This document shows, piece by piece, positions 56,293 to 63,600 of a DNA stretch of 64,000 nucleotides. Position 1 is the stretch's first letter; every line of letters starts with the position of its first letter. Position numbers and translations under genes: made by a program. Under the pieces are notes generated by a model, which did no database searches, was not told the DNA's origin, and saw only the letters and a program-made list of their open reading frames with translations. This stretch comes from Methyloversatilis sp. (GTDB lineage: Bacteria > Pseudomonadota > Gammaproteobacteria > Burkholderiales > Rhodocyclaceae), in NCBI GenBank assembly GCA_016791045.1, contig JAEUNO010000019.1:263532-327531 (forward strand), in the 5' to 3' direction.

Positions 56293-57636
56293 ATGTCGCC
56301 GCACGTTGAAAGCATTCGCATGCGCCTGTCTGGGGGGCCGCTGTCTGCGCGCCAACTGTCTGAAAGCATGGGTATCAGTCAGCCGACGATGTCGCGTGCG
56401 CTGACCGACCTGGGCGACGACATCGTGCGCATCGGCGCGGCGCGATCCATTCGTTACGCGCTGAGGGATGCCGCACGTGGCTTGCCTGACATCGCGATAT
56501 ACCGGGTCGATGCGGAAGGCCGGATCAAGCTGCTGGGCACGCTTGTACCGGTGCGTTCCGAAGGATTCGTGATGCGCCAGACCGACGGCGTCACGCGGTA
56601 CAGCGAAGGTCTGCCCTGGTGGCTCTTCGATATGCGCCCGCAGGGCTATCTGGGTCGGGCCCACGCGGCGCGCTATGGTGCTGAACTCGGACTGCCGGCC
56701 CGTCTGGCCGACTGGAGCGATACGCATGCCTTGCGGGCGCTGCTGGCGCATGGTCACGATCTGGTCGGCAATCTGCTCCCCGGCGATGTGGCCCGCGACC
56801 GGTTTCTGGCCATGCCGGTTCCGGCGCCCATCCCGGATGCGGATAGGGCTGAAACCTATGCCCGCCTGGCGTGCGAGGCGGCCCGGGGAGACACCCCGGG
56901 TTCATCGGCGGGGGGGGAACAACCGAAATTCACCGCCTATGCCATGACACCCGGCGGGGCCCGGCATGTGATCGTGAAATTCAGCGAACCCGAGAACAGC
57001 CCGGTCAGCGAGCGCTGGCGTGACCTGCTGCTGGCCGAGCATGTCGCGCTTGAAACGCTGCGTGACGCGGACGTGCCGGCTTCTTCCACCCAGTGGATCG
57101 ACCACGGTGGTCAGCGCTTCCTGCAGATCGAACGCTTCGATCGCATCGGCCGTCTGGGGCGGCGGGCGCTGTTCTCACTGACTGCGCTGGATGCAGAGTT
57201 CGTTGGCGCGGCATCGGTCGGCTGGCCCGACATTGCGGCCAGGCTCGCCGCCGCCGGCCATATCCGTCCGGAAGCGGCGGCCGGCGCCGGTCTGCTGTGG
57301 GCTTTCGGTACGCTGATCGGCAATTCGGACATGCATGCCGGCAATCTGTCCTTCGTTGCCGAGCAGGGACGTCCGTACGACCTCGCACCCGCCTACGACA
57401 TGACGCCGATGACCTTCGCACCGCGCAGTGGCGGTGGCCTGCCCGACACGGTTCCCGAAGCCGTCATTCACGCAGGCGTAGCAAACGAAACGTGGCGTCA
57501 GGCCGAGGCGCTGGCACGCGCTTACCTCGCCGGGATCATGGCGCAAGACGGATTCAGCGAGCGATTCCGACCCTGCATCGCTGCGCTGGAACGTCACATC
57601 GACAGCGCAAGCGCACGGATCGAACGACTGGCGTGA
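56293..57636 (+). CDS. HipA-family kinase with fused N-terminal HTH (YjjJ type)
   Basis: A 447-residue protein. Residues 1-60 are a winged-helix DNA-binding unit (GPLSARQLSESMGISQPTMSRALTDLG, read in parts). The remainder is a HipA kinase: GGEQPKF (P-loop-like motif), HVIVKFSE with the ATP Lys, ERFDRIGRLGRRALFSL, and the catalytic/metal segment GNSDMHAGNLSFV and YDLAPAYDMTPM. HipA kinases phosphorylate glutamyl- or tryptophanyl-tRNA synthetase and cause dormancy. The fusion puts antitoxin-like DNA binding and toxin in one chain, as in E. coli YjjJ; no separate HipB is beside it. Confidence 0.87.
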   Translation: MSPHVESIRMRLSGGPLSARQLSESMGISQPTMSRALTDLGDDIVRIGAARSIRYALRDAARGLPDIAIYRVDAEGRIKLLGTLVPVRSEGFVMRQTDGVTRYSEGLPWWLFDMRPQGYLGRAHAARYGAELGLPARLADWSDTHALRALLAHGHDLVGNLLPGDVARDRFLAMPVPAPIPDADRAETYARLACEAARGDTPGSSAGGEQPKFTAYAMTPGGARHVIVKFSEPENSPVSERWRDLLLAEHVALETLRDADVPASSTQWIDHGGQRFLQIERFDRIGRLGRRALFSLTALDAEFVGAASVGWPDIAARLAAAGHIRPEAAAGAGLLWAFGTLIGNSDMHAGNLSFVAEQGRPYDLAPAYDMTPMTFAPRSGGGLPDTVPEAVIHAGVANETWRQAEALARAYLAGIMAQDGFSERFRPCIAALERHIDSASARIERLA

Positions 57637-57734
57637 GCGTGCTGATCAAGCCTCGGCACCGGCAAGGAAACCAGGGTGAAAGTGGCGGCGGTTTGGCGAG
57701 GATCGGGTCGGCGCACCGGCCGGAAAACGTCCGC

Positions 57735-58073
57735 TCAGGCCTTCCTGACGAATTCCGACTTCAGCTGCATCGAGCCGAAGCCGTCGATCTTGCAGTCGAT
57801 GTCGTGATCGCCTTCGACCAGGCGGATGTTCTTGACCTTGGTCCCCACCTTCAGCACCGAGGAACTGCCTTTCACCTTCAGATCCTTGATCAGCGACACG
57901 GTGTCGCCGTCCTGCAGCAGATGGCCGTGGGCGTCCTTCCACACGCGCTGCTCATCGCCACCCGCAGCGGCATCGCGGCTCCATTCATGGCCGCATTCCG
58001 GACAGACGAGCAGGGTGCCGTCTTCGTAGCTGAATTCGGAATTGCACTGGGGACAGGGGGGAAGGGTGCTCAC
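57735..58073 (-). CDS. yjdM: PhnA/YjdM zinc-ribbon protein
   Basis: A 112-residue protein: zinc ribbon [25 protein letters not shown] near the start, then an SH3-like region ([37 protein letters not shown], read in parts) and [13 protein letters not shown]. It belongs to the PhnA/YjdM family, named near phosphonate genes in E. coli but not itself a phosphonatase. The role is unknown. The start is a GTG at 58073 with AAGGA upstream. Confidence 0.9.
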   Translation of the reverse strand: MSTLPPCPQCNSEFSYEDGTLLVCPECGHEWSRDAAAGGDEQRVWKDAHGHLLQDGDTVSLIKDLKVKGSSSVLKVGTKVKNIRLVEGDHDIDCKIDGFGSMQLKSEFVRKA

Positions 58074-58147
58074 GGGTTTCCTTGGGAAGAGGTGGTTGGA
58101 AGGGGGTCGCTGGAAGGGGCGAAGACTTTCGTGGCGCGGGTCGGTGA

Positions 58148-58549
58148 TCAGGTCGCCAGCAGTTCCATGCCTGCCCGCGGCGCGCGGCGATCGAAGGTGG
58201 CGATGCGATCGCAGCCCGCGGCGCGTGCGCTCGCCACGATGAGCGCGTCGGGAAAGTCGATGGACGGATCCGCTTCGATCGCCGCGAGCGCCTGGTTCAC
58301 GATGGCGCGCTGATCGATCAGCAACTGGCGCGAATCGAGCAGATCGCGCACCAGCTCGCAGACATCGCGCTTCGACGCCTGGTACAGGCGCTGCATGACC
58401 CGGCAGGTTTCGACCAGCACGATGAGCGATACGAAGGCAGGCGATGTATCACTCACCTCCTGTTCGATCAGGTGGGTGGCACGCGCGGATTGCTGTGCAT
58501 CGTCCTGCGCCAGATAGCGTACGAGTACGTTGGTGTCGAGCGCGATCAC
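58148..58549 (-). CDS. vapC: PIN-domain toxin VapC
   Basis: A 133-residue PIN ribonuclease: acidic residues in [33 protein letters not shown] and IATFDRRA make the metal site. It is expected to cut RNA, often initiator tRNA or rRNA, when the antitoxin is degraded. The start is a GTG at 58549 overlapping the vapB stop. Confidence 0.9.
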   Translation of the reverse strand: MIALDTNVLVRYLAQDDAQQSARATHLIEQEVSDTSPAFVSLIVLVETCRVMQRLYQASKRDVCELVRDLLDSRQLLIDQRAIVNQALAAIEADPSIDFPDALIVASARAAGCDRIATFDRRAPRAGMELLAT

Positions 58550-58794
58550 GGGTTGCCGATCCCCGCAGCGGCATCGGCGATGGCCGCATCCATGTCCTCG
58601 ATCGATACCGGCGCATCGGCGCGGCCGGCGAAACGACCTTTCAGATTGCGTACGTCCGCGCGCAGCGGAACGATGCGGAAGCCTGCACCGTCGGCGACGA
58701 AATCCACCTTGTCGCCCGTCTGCAGACCGAGCGCGGTGCGGACGGCCTGCGGCACGGTGATCTGCCCCTTGCTGGTCAGTGTCGATGTGGTCAT
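58546..58794 (-). CDS. vapB: AbrB/SpoVT-type antitoxin VapB
   Basis: An 82-residue antitoxin with a swapped-hairpin DNA-binding domain: STLTSKGQITVPQAVRTALGLQTGDKVDFV (read in parts). The C-terminal half binds and blocks VapC. It precedes vapC in transcription and overlaps it by 4 bases, the common arrangement. A 25-bp inverted repeat lies directly upstream. Confidence 0.9.
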   Translation of the reverse strand: MTTSTLTSKGQITVPQAVRTALGLQTGDKVDFVADGAGFRIVPLRADVRNLKGRFAGRADAPVSIEDMDAAIADAAAGIGNP

Positions 58795-58804
58795 CCCGGC
58801 CCTC

Positions 58805-58829
58805 GATTCCTTACTTTTGGTAAGGAATC
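58805..58829 (-). promoter_or_regulatory. VapB operator
   Basis: GATTCCTTAC (58805-58814) and GTAAGGAATC (58820-58829) are perfect 10-bp inverted arms with a TTTTG centre. The site ends 11 bases before the vapB ATG. AbrB-type antitoxins repress their own promoters at such palindromes. Confidence 0.75.
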
Positions 58830-58913
58830 ATAGGCGAAGGAGACGCTTCGATCAAACGCCGACATGCGGCAGGCGCGTCGCCGGGTCGGTACCGTGAGGG
58901 TCGCTGCTCAAGG

Positions 58914-59168
58914 CTCACGTTTCACCGGAACCCGTCGAGCGGATCGACACACTCGAAAATCATGTTCAAAAATCAGACGAAAATCGACACGTTTTCCGGA
59001 CATGTCGATTGTGTCGACGAGTCTGCGCTCAGCCTGCCAGCTCGTTGAACAAGGCTTCGTTGATGTAGTACATCTCCTGGCCGTGCTTCTGGTCGCGCTG
59101 GATGCCCTGCCCGGCAAGGTGCTGCAGGTGTCGAGGCGGTCTGCCGCCCGGCGATGCCCGCGTCGGCG
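58914..59168. repeat. Degenerate copy of the Fic 3'-end repeat (copy A)
   Basis: The stretch aligns base for base with 63346-63600, with about 80 percent identity by eye: the fic 3'-flank sequence TTTCACCGGAACCC and GTCGAGCGGATCGACACA, AAAATCGACACGTTTTCCGGAC, and the coding end. The right flank at 59172-59192 continues with a segment also present at 60637-60656. Confidence 0.8.
59029..59168 (-). pseudogene. Remnant of a Fic-family gene (C-terminal end only)
   Basis: On the minus strand the fragment codes HLQHLAGQGIQRDQKHGQ and MYYINEALFNELAG, almost the same as the last 34 residues of the intact Fic gene at the window end (LQHLAGLGILREQKHGRE, KYYINESLFNELAS). Upstream of this the frame ends in unrelated sequence (PSPTRASPGGRPPR) with a frameshift near 59140. 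The FIC active-site motif is missing, so it cannot function. Confidence 0.8.
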
Positions 59169-59236
59169 ACGGTTTCCGGGCTTGTTCGCTCATGGTTGGA
59201 CGTGCGCTCAGGGATCTGCCAGCAAATCCGATCCTG

Positions 59237-59806
59237 TCAGAAGGCAATCGCCCGTTGCCGCAATTGCGACACCGTTTCCGGCAAGCCCTGCTGAAGGAGT
59301 GTGTCGAGATAATCTTCCCGAGACTTCGGCGGATTTTTCAGGCTGGCGCGATGCCTTGCCACCGCTGCCAGCACCCACGCCGGATTCAGATCGATCAGAT
59401 GCGCGATGAACTCGTCCGGATGCTGCGCCTCCACCTCGTACTCTTCGAGCACCTCAGCGGGAAAGTCTTTCAGATTGAAAGTCACGATCACGCTTGAGCG
59501 ACTGCGAATGGCTGCCGCAAGGACATGCCGGTCGTCCGCATCCGGCAGCGCCAGACCCGGAATGAGATATTCATAGCCTTCCACCAGACAGTCACGGACG
59601 TTTCTGTCCATCAGCTCGCGCGTGCGCGCCAGTTGTTCCGGTTTCAGATCCGGCCGGTCAGCCAGGACATTGCGCATCCATTCCGCGTGAATCTGCTGCG
59701 TCCATTTAGCGCGGTACAGATCGGTCATCGCGAGGTGCATCAAAAGATCGCGCAGGGGTGCGGGATAGAGCACGCATGCGTCATACACCACCGAAAAGCT
59801 GGTCAC
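59237..59806 (-). CDS. PIN-domain protein, probable toxin
   Basis: A 189-residue PIN domain protein: VVYDACVLYPAPLRDLLMHLA, an Asp/Glu set in ADDRHVLAAAIRSRSSVIVTFNLKDFP and VEAQHPDEFIAHLIDL (each in parts). It is longer than VapC by about 60 residues, with a C-terminal helical part. It sits one base after an HTH gene; together they look like a toxin-antitoxin pair of the PIN/HTH type. The start is a GTG at 59806 next to the HTH stop. Confidence 0.82.
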   Translation of the reverse strand: MTSFSVVYDACVLYPAPLRDLLMHLAMTDLYRAKWTQQIHAEWMRNVLADRPDLKPEQLARTRELMDRNVRDCLVEGYEYLIPGLALPDADDRHVLAAAIRSRSSVIVTFNLKDFPAEVLEEYEVEAQHPDEFIAHLIDLNPAWVLAAVARHRASLKNPPKSREDYLDTLLQQGLPETVSQLRQRAIAF

Positions 59807-59807
59807 T

Positions 59808-60266
59808 TCAATAGCCCATGTTCAGTTCTTGTGCCTGGGCCGTCAGCTCCTCCAATGCCTCCAATCGTTCCGTATCGATGCGGTTCTTGTAATTCACCAG
59901 ATCCTGGTAATACACGCGCCGGTGGGTACCCACCTTGTGGAAGGGAATGCCCCCACCATCCAGCAACTTGACCAGATACGGACGGGAGACATTGAGCATG
60001 TCGGCCGCCTCTTGTGTTGTCAGCTCCGCGTGCACCGGGATCAGGCTCACTGCATTGCCCTGCGCCATTTCAGCCAGGATGTCGATCAGCAGCCGATACG
60101 CTGCGGTCGGAACGCGCACCGCTTCGTGCTCGCCCCCTTGATCGACAACCCGGATCGCCTGGGTCTCTTCGTGGCTGCTCAGGTACAGGGAGAGCAGCCT
60201 GCTGCTTTCCCTGGCCAGCGTCGCTTCGGCCTCCGTCGGGAGGTCGGGTCTTGCGTTCGTGTTCAT
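59808..60266 (-). CDS. HTH (excisionase-type) antitoxin-like protein
   Basis: A 152-residue protein with a C-terminal MerR/excisionase-like [51 protein letters not shown] (read in parts). The N-terminal half is a helical segment of about 85 residues. It precedes the PIN gene by 1 base, as an antitoxin would. The ATG is at 60266. Confidence 0.78.
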   Translation of the reverse strand: MNTNARPDLPTEAEATLARESSRLLSLYLSSHEETQAIRVVDQGGEHEAVRVPTAAYRLLIDILAEMAQGNAVSLIPVHAELTTQEAADMLNVSRPYLVKLLDGGGIPFHKVGTHRRVYYQDLVNYKNRIDTERLEALEELTAQAQELNMGY

Positions 60267-60653
60267 GGTTTGCTCAGAGTCGGTATCGATTTCAGTGCTG
60301 GAGTCAGTGGCTTCGTTCAGAGCCGTCGTCAGCGTCGGTATCAGTTCAGGATCAATGTGAGCGCAGGTATGGGTATCAATGTCGGTCAGTTCATGCGGCA
60401 GGCCATTTGCAGGCCGGACCTCTTTGGGTGCCGGGTGCAGCCATCTCTCGCCGAAAGCTGACTATACATAACCGAAATAAACGAAACAACCGAAATAAAC
60501 GAAATACGCGGAAGTGACTTCAACCGCCGCGTGACAGGCATGGAGGCGGGGTCCATCACCCCCTCCTTGCCGTGCAATCAGGCGTTGCGCCACGCTCACG
60601 TTTCACCGAAACCTGTTGAGCGGATCGCCACATTCGTTTCCGGGCTTGTTCGA
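60267..60653. other. Intergenic region with tandem repeats
   Basis: These 387 bases hold no convincing gene. They contain the upstream part of the HTH/PIN pair and the 3' flank of rhuM. Features seen are a 17-bp tandem repeat at 60470-60504 and a copy (B) of the fic-linked repeat at 60594-60656. A run of TCGGTATC-like steps lies at 60280-60395. Confidence 0.5.
60470..60504. repeat. Tandem 17-bp repeat upstream of the HTH/PIN pair
   Basis: AACCGAAATAAACGAAA occurs at 60470-60486 and again at 60488-60504, one base apart. The 18-bp period puts both copies on nearly the same helix face, as for iterons or antitoxin operators. They are about 205-240 bases before the HTH start. Confidence 0.8.
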
Positions 60654-60656
60654 TCA
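60594..60656. repeat. Fic-linked repeat, copy B (Fic part deleted)
   Basis: Bases 60594-60636 match the left flank of copy A (58914-58957), and the adjoining 60637-60656 match the right flank of copy A (59172-59192). The Fic remnant that separates these flanks in copy A is missing here, so copy B looks like a deletion form, or copy A an insertion form, of one element. Confidence 0.72.
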
Positions 60657-61664
60657 GGGTTTCGGGCGTTTCTTCAGGGTGTTTGCCAATGCCTGCAATT
60701 CGGCGTCGTCCTGTTCGTCGGCCTGGCGCGCCTCGTCCTGTTTGCGGCGCTGGTCGTAGTCGTCGTAAAGCGCGCTCGTGGTGCGCTCCATCTGCGCGTG
60801 GTTCACCTTGCCCGCATGCGTGAGCACCGGAAAGCCGTTGCCGGCGATGATCTGGTCGACGTTCTGGCGCCAGAAGCTCATGCGGATTTCCTCGCGACGC
60901 TTGGTGCGCAGTTCGGCGGTTTCCAGAAAGATCACCACCAGGCGGTTCAGCGTGTCGATTTCGTCTTCGGTCAGGTAGTTTTTGGCGACCAGGATGTCCT
61001 GCTTGCGCACGCGGGCACCCTGCCAGTTCAACAGGCCGAAGTGTCGATCGTCAGGGTTGGCGCGCGCCGTGATCAGCTCGGCTGCGGTCTGCTGCGTGAC
61101 GGCGTACAGCAACAGGTTCTGTACGGTGGCGAAGAAAATCTGCGTCGCCTGGTCGCTCTTGTCGTAGTCGCTGCTCAAGGCAAACAGGTCGCGCACCTTC
61201 TGGTAGAAGCGCTTCTCCGAGGCACGGATGTCCCGGATGCGCGCCAGCATTTCATCGAAGTGGTCCGGGCGGCCATCCGGGTTCTTCAGACGCTCGTCGT
61301 CCAGCACGAAGCCCTTGAGCAGATACTCCTTGAGCACCGTGGACGCCCAGCGGCGGAACTGCACCCCGCGCGGCGAGCGCACCCGGTAGCCGACAGCGAG
61401 GATGGCATCTAGGTTGTAGAGCGTGACCGGGCGCTTCACCTCGCGCGAACCTTCGATCTGAACTACCGAGGAATCCTCGGTAGTTGCCTCGCGACTCAAC
61501 TCCCCATCTTCAAAGATGTTCTTCAGATGCAGGCCGACATTGTCAGTCGTCACATCGAACAGCTCGGCCATTTCCCGCTGCGTGAGCCAGACGGTCTGGT
61601 CCTTGGCCCGCAGCCTGATCTGGCTGCGTCCGTCTTCGGTGGTGTAGAGAATCAGTTCGCTCAT
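60654..61664 (-). CDS. rhuM: RhuM family protein
   Basis: A 336-residue RhuM (Salmonella SPI-3 'virulence protein') homologue. The N-terminal part is a KilA-N/Bro-like and HTH region (VWLTQREMAELFDVTTDNVGLHLKNIF, read in parts), followed by VTLYNLDAILAVGYRVRS and VQFRRWASTVLKEYLLKGFVLDD. The C-terminal half is helical with DHFDEMLARIRDIRASEKRFYQKVRDLFALSSDY. RhuM genes travel in genomic islands and often sit near restriction or toxin systems; their molecular role is not known. Confidence 0.9.
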   Translation of the reverse strand: MSELILYTTEDGRSQIRLRAKDQTVWLTQREMAELFDVTTDNVGLHLKNIFEDGELSREATTEDSSVVQIEGSREVKRPVTLYNLDAILAVGYRVRSPRGVQFRRWASTVLKEYLLKGFVLDDERLKNPDGRPDHFDEMLARIRDIRASEKRFYQKVRDLFALSSDYDKSDQATQIFFATVQNLLLYAVTQQTAAELITARANPDDRHFGLLNWQGARVRKQDILVAKNYLTEDEIDTLNRLVVIFLETAELRTKRREEIRMSFWRQNVDQIIAGNGFPVLTHAGKVNHAQMERTTSALYDDYDQRRKQDEARQADEQDDAELQALANTLKKRPKP

Positions 61665-61691
61665 GATGTTTATAGAAAACCGGCTGTCAAT

Positions 61692-62180
61692 TTACCCGCG
61701 CCACTGCTTCAGTCGAGCCTGGCATTCGACATGTGGCAAACGCGCGTTCATCCGCAACATGAGTTCAAGACAGTCGGCGGCGCGAGCCGGCGGGATCACC
61801 GCATGCTCGACCAGACGATCCAGAAGCCATAGCGCGCCATGCACTTCCAGGCCGTCCTTCTGTGCCTGCTTTCTCAGCCGGCCATCACCGGTGAGCAGTG
61901 GTCGTGCGGTCTGCCGAGCCAGAAAGTAGCAGGAGACATCGGGCAGGGAACTGTTGTTGTGTTTCATCATCATGCCGTGCAGCTCGGTGATTGCCGTGCC
62001 GTCCATCCCCTCGACAATCAGGCCTCGCGCGAGCAGGGCCGCATGGTCGAAGTCCTTCAGCTCTTCCAGTACGAAATCGGTACAGCAGAGCGCAAACGGC
62101 AGCCGGAACAACTCGTCGAGCAGGCCGGCGTTGTTGAAATCAATCCATATCTTGGTGTCGCTGATGTAGATCCGGCTCAT
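61692..62180 (-). CDS. PIN-like protein paired with an XRE/ImmA protein
   Basis: A 162-residue PIN-fold protein: YISDTKIWIDFNNAGLLDELFRL, FVLEELKDFDHA, SLPDVSCYFLARQTARPLLTGDGRLRK (read in parts); the acidic residues fit a PIN metal site. It begins 11 bases after the XRE/ImmA gene. Such PIN and ImmA-IrrE pairs occur as toxin-antitoxin-like modules in accessory regions. Confidence 0.78.
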   Translation of the reverse strand: MSRIYISDTKIWIDFNNAGLLDELFRLPFALCCTDFVLEELKDFDHAALLARGLIVEGMDGTAITELHGMMMKHNNSSLPDVSCYFLARQTARPLLTGDGRLRKQAQKDGLEVHGALWLLDRLVEHAVIPPARAADCLELMLRMNARLPHVECQARLKQWRG

Positions 62181-62191
62181 GCGGAAACGAC

Positions 62192-63235
62192 CTACACCTC
62201 GATCGCGGGCTCAAGCTGATCGATCGGCCGCTGCAGGAATTCGGACGCGCGGGACCGGGTGAACAGATCCTCCGCCAGGCCCCAGAACACCAGAGATTCG
62301 AAGCGGCGCGGCTGCTCGGCAGGCCACGGTTCCGGCTCGGCCGAACGCCAGCCATTCACGTTGAACTGGATAGACGCGGACTTGTAACCGGGCTCGCTCA
62401 GCAGATCCAGATCCTTCAGCCGACGCAAAGCCACCTGCATGGACACGCCGTAACGCCGCTTGGCGTTGAGCAGTTCCATCATGTGAACCCGGGAGCGCGG
62501 GTGGCTGCCGAAATCCAGGACGACCTGATCCCTCGAGTACAGGAAGGCCCCTGCAAACCGATGGCAGCACGCCTCTTTCTCCGGTTCTGGCATCTCTTCC
62601 GGCAATGCCATGATCCAGTGCCCCAGCTCATGCGCAGCGGTGAAACGCATGCGCTCGCCGGGGCGGGTGCGATTCAGGGCGATCAGCACGTGCTGCTCGT
62701 CGTGGGTGGCGGCGCATGCGCCGTCGAAGTCATCCGGCCCGTCGAGCAGCGCGACCTTGATTCCGTGGTCTTCGAGCAGTTCGGTCAGATTGGCGATCGC
62801 GTCGCCACCGATGGCCCAGTCTTCCCTGAGCTTTCTGGCCGCGTCCTCGGCGGCGTCTACGGACGCGACGGGTATGGCGCGCGCAGGAACGGCGTCCAGC
62901 GCGACGTCCGCCGCGTCGAAGCATCGCTCCAGCGCGATGTAACGCTCCAGATGCTCGCGCATCTGTTCCTCGACCTGTTGCTGTCGATACTTCGGTATCT
63001 TTGCGAGCTTGCGGAATTCCAGCGGCGCCAGGGTCACGGCGTCCGGGCGAAAGAAATACTCGGGCTTCACGTCGAGCGCTTGTGCCAGTTGAAGCAGGCG
63101 CGCCGAATTCGGCACCGCGGCGCCCTTCTCGAACTTGCTCAAGGCCTGCTTGCTGATGTCGCCCAGCCTCTGCGCAAGATCTTCGAGGCTCAAACCCCGG
63201 AGCACGCGGGCACGACGGATGCGGTCATGGATCAT
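62192..63235 (-). CDS. XRE transcriptional regulator fused to ImmA/IrrE peptidase
   Basis: A 347-residue protein. Residues 1-70 are an XRE HTH (IRRARVLRGLSLEDLAQRLG, ISKQALSKFEKGAAVP). The rest is an ImmA/IrrE metallo-peptidase domain with zinc motif AAHELGHWIMALP and a downstream Glu (EKEACCHRFAGAFLY). The family cleaves repressors or antitoxins in response to stress; here it is next to a PIN gene. The ATG at 63235 was chosen because the HTH begins immediately after it. Confidence 0.88.
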   Translation of the reverse strand: MIHDRIRRARVLRGLSLEDLAQRLGDISKQALSKFEKGAAVPNSARLLQLAQALDVKPEYFFRPDAVTLAPLEFRKLAKIPKYRQQQVEEQMREHLERYIALERCFDAADVALDAVPARAIPVASVDAAEDAARKLREDWAIGGDAIANLTELLEDHGIKVALLDGPDDFDGACAATHDEQHVLIALNRTRPGERMRFTAAHELGHWIMALPEEMPEPEKEACCHRFAGAFLYSRDQVVLDFGSHPRSRVHMMELLNAKRRYGVSMQVALRRLKDLDLLSEPGYKSASIQFNVNGWRSAEPEPWPAEQPRRFESLVFWGLAEDLFTRSRASEFLQRPIDQLEPAIEV

Positions 63236-63345
63236 TACGGCCTCCCAGGTTGACAACCCTATACAAAATATATAAATCGTCAACCTGATTGCTTCGGCGC
63301 GGAATGCACGGCGACCGGTCTTGCGATATGCGGTGCTCCAGGTTC

Positions 63346-63600
63346 GCGGGTCACTGAAACCTGTCGAGCAAATCGACACATGCGAAATTCGTGTTTAAAA
63401 ATCCATCGAAAATCGACACGTTTTCCGGACGTGTCGATCACGTCGACGCGTTCCGCGCTCAACTGGCCAGTTCGTTGAACAGGGATTCGTTGATGTAGTA
63501 CTTCTCGCGGCCATGCTTCTGTTCGCGCAGGATGCCCAGCCCGGCAAGGTGTTGCAGATAGGTTGAGGCGGTCTGCCGCTTGGCGATGCCCGCGTCGACG
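63346..63600. repeat. Fic 3'-end repeat, intact copy C
   Basis: This is the reference copy: 3' flank of fic with GTCGAGCAAATCGACACA and AAAATCGACACGTTTTCCGGACGTGTCGA, continuing into the last 140 coding bases of fic. GACACG(TTTTCCGGA)CGTGTC in the flank (63415-63435) forms an inverted repeat that could end the fic transcript. Confidence 0.75.

Noticed and set aside
60470-60504. CRISPR array
   Set aside because: Only two 17-bp repeats with a 1-bp spacer exist and there are no cas genes; this is a tandem repeat, not an array.
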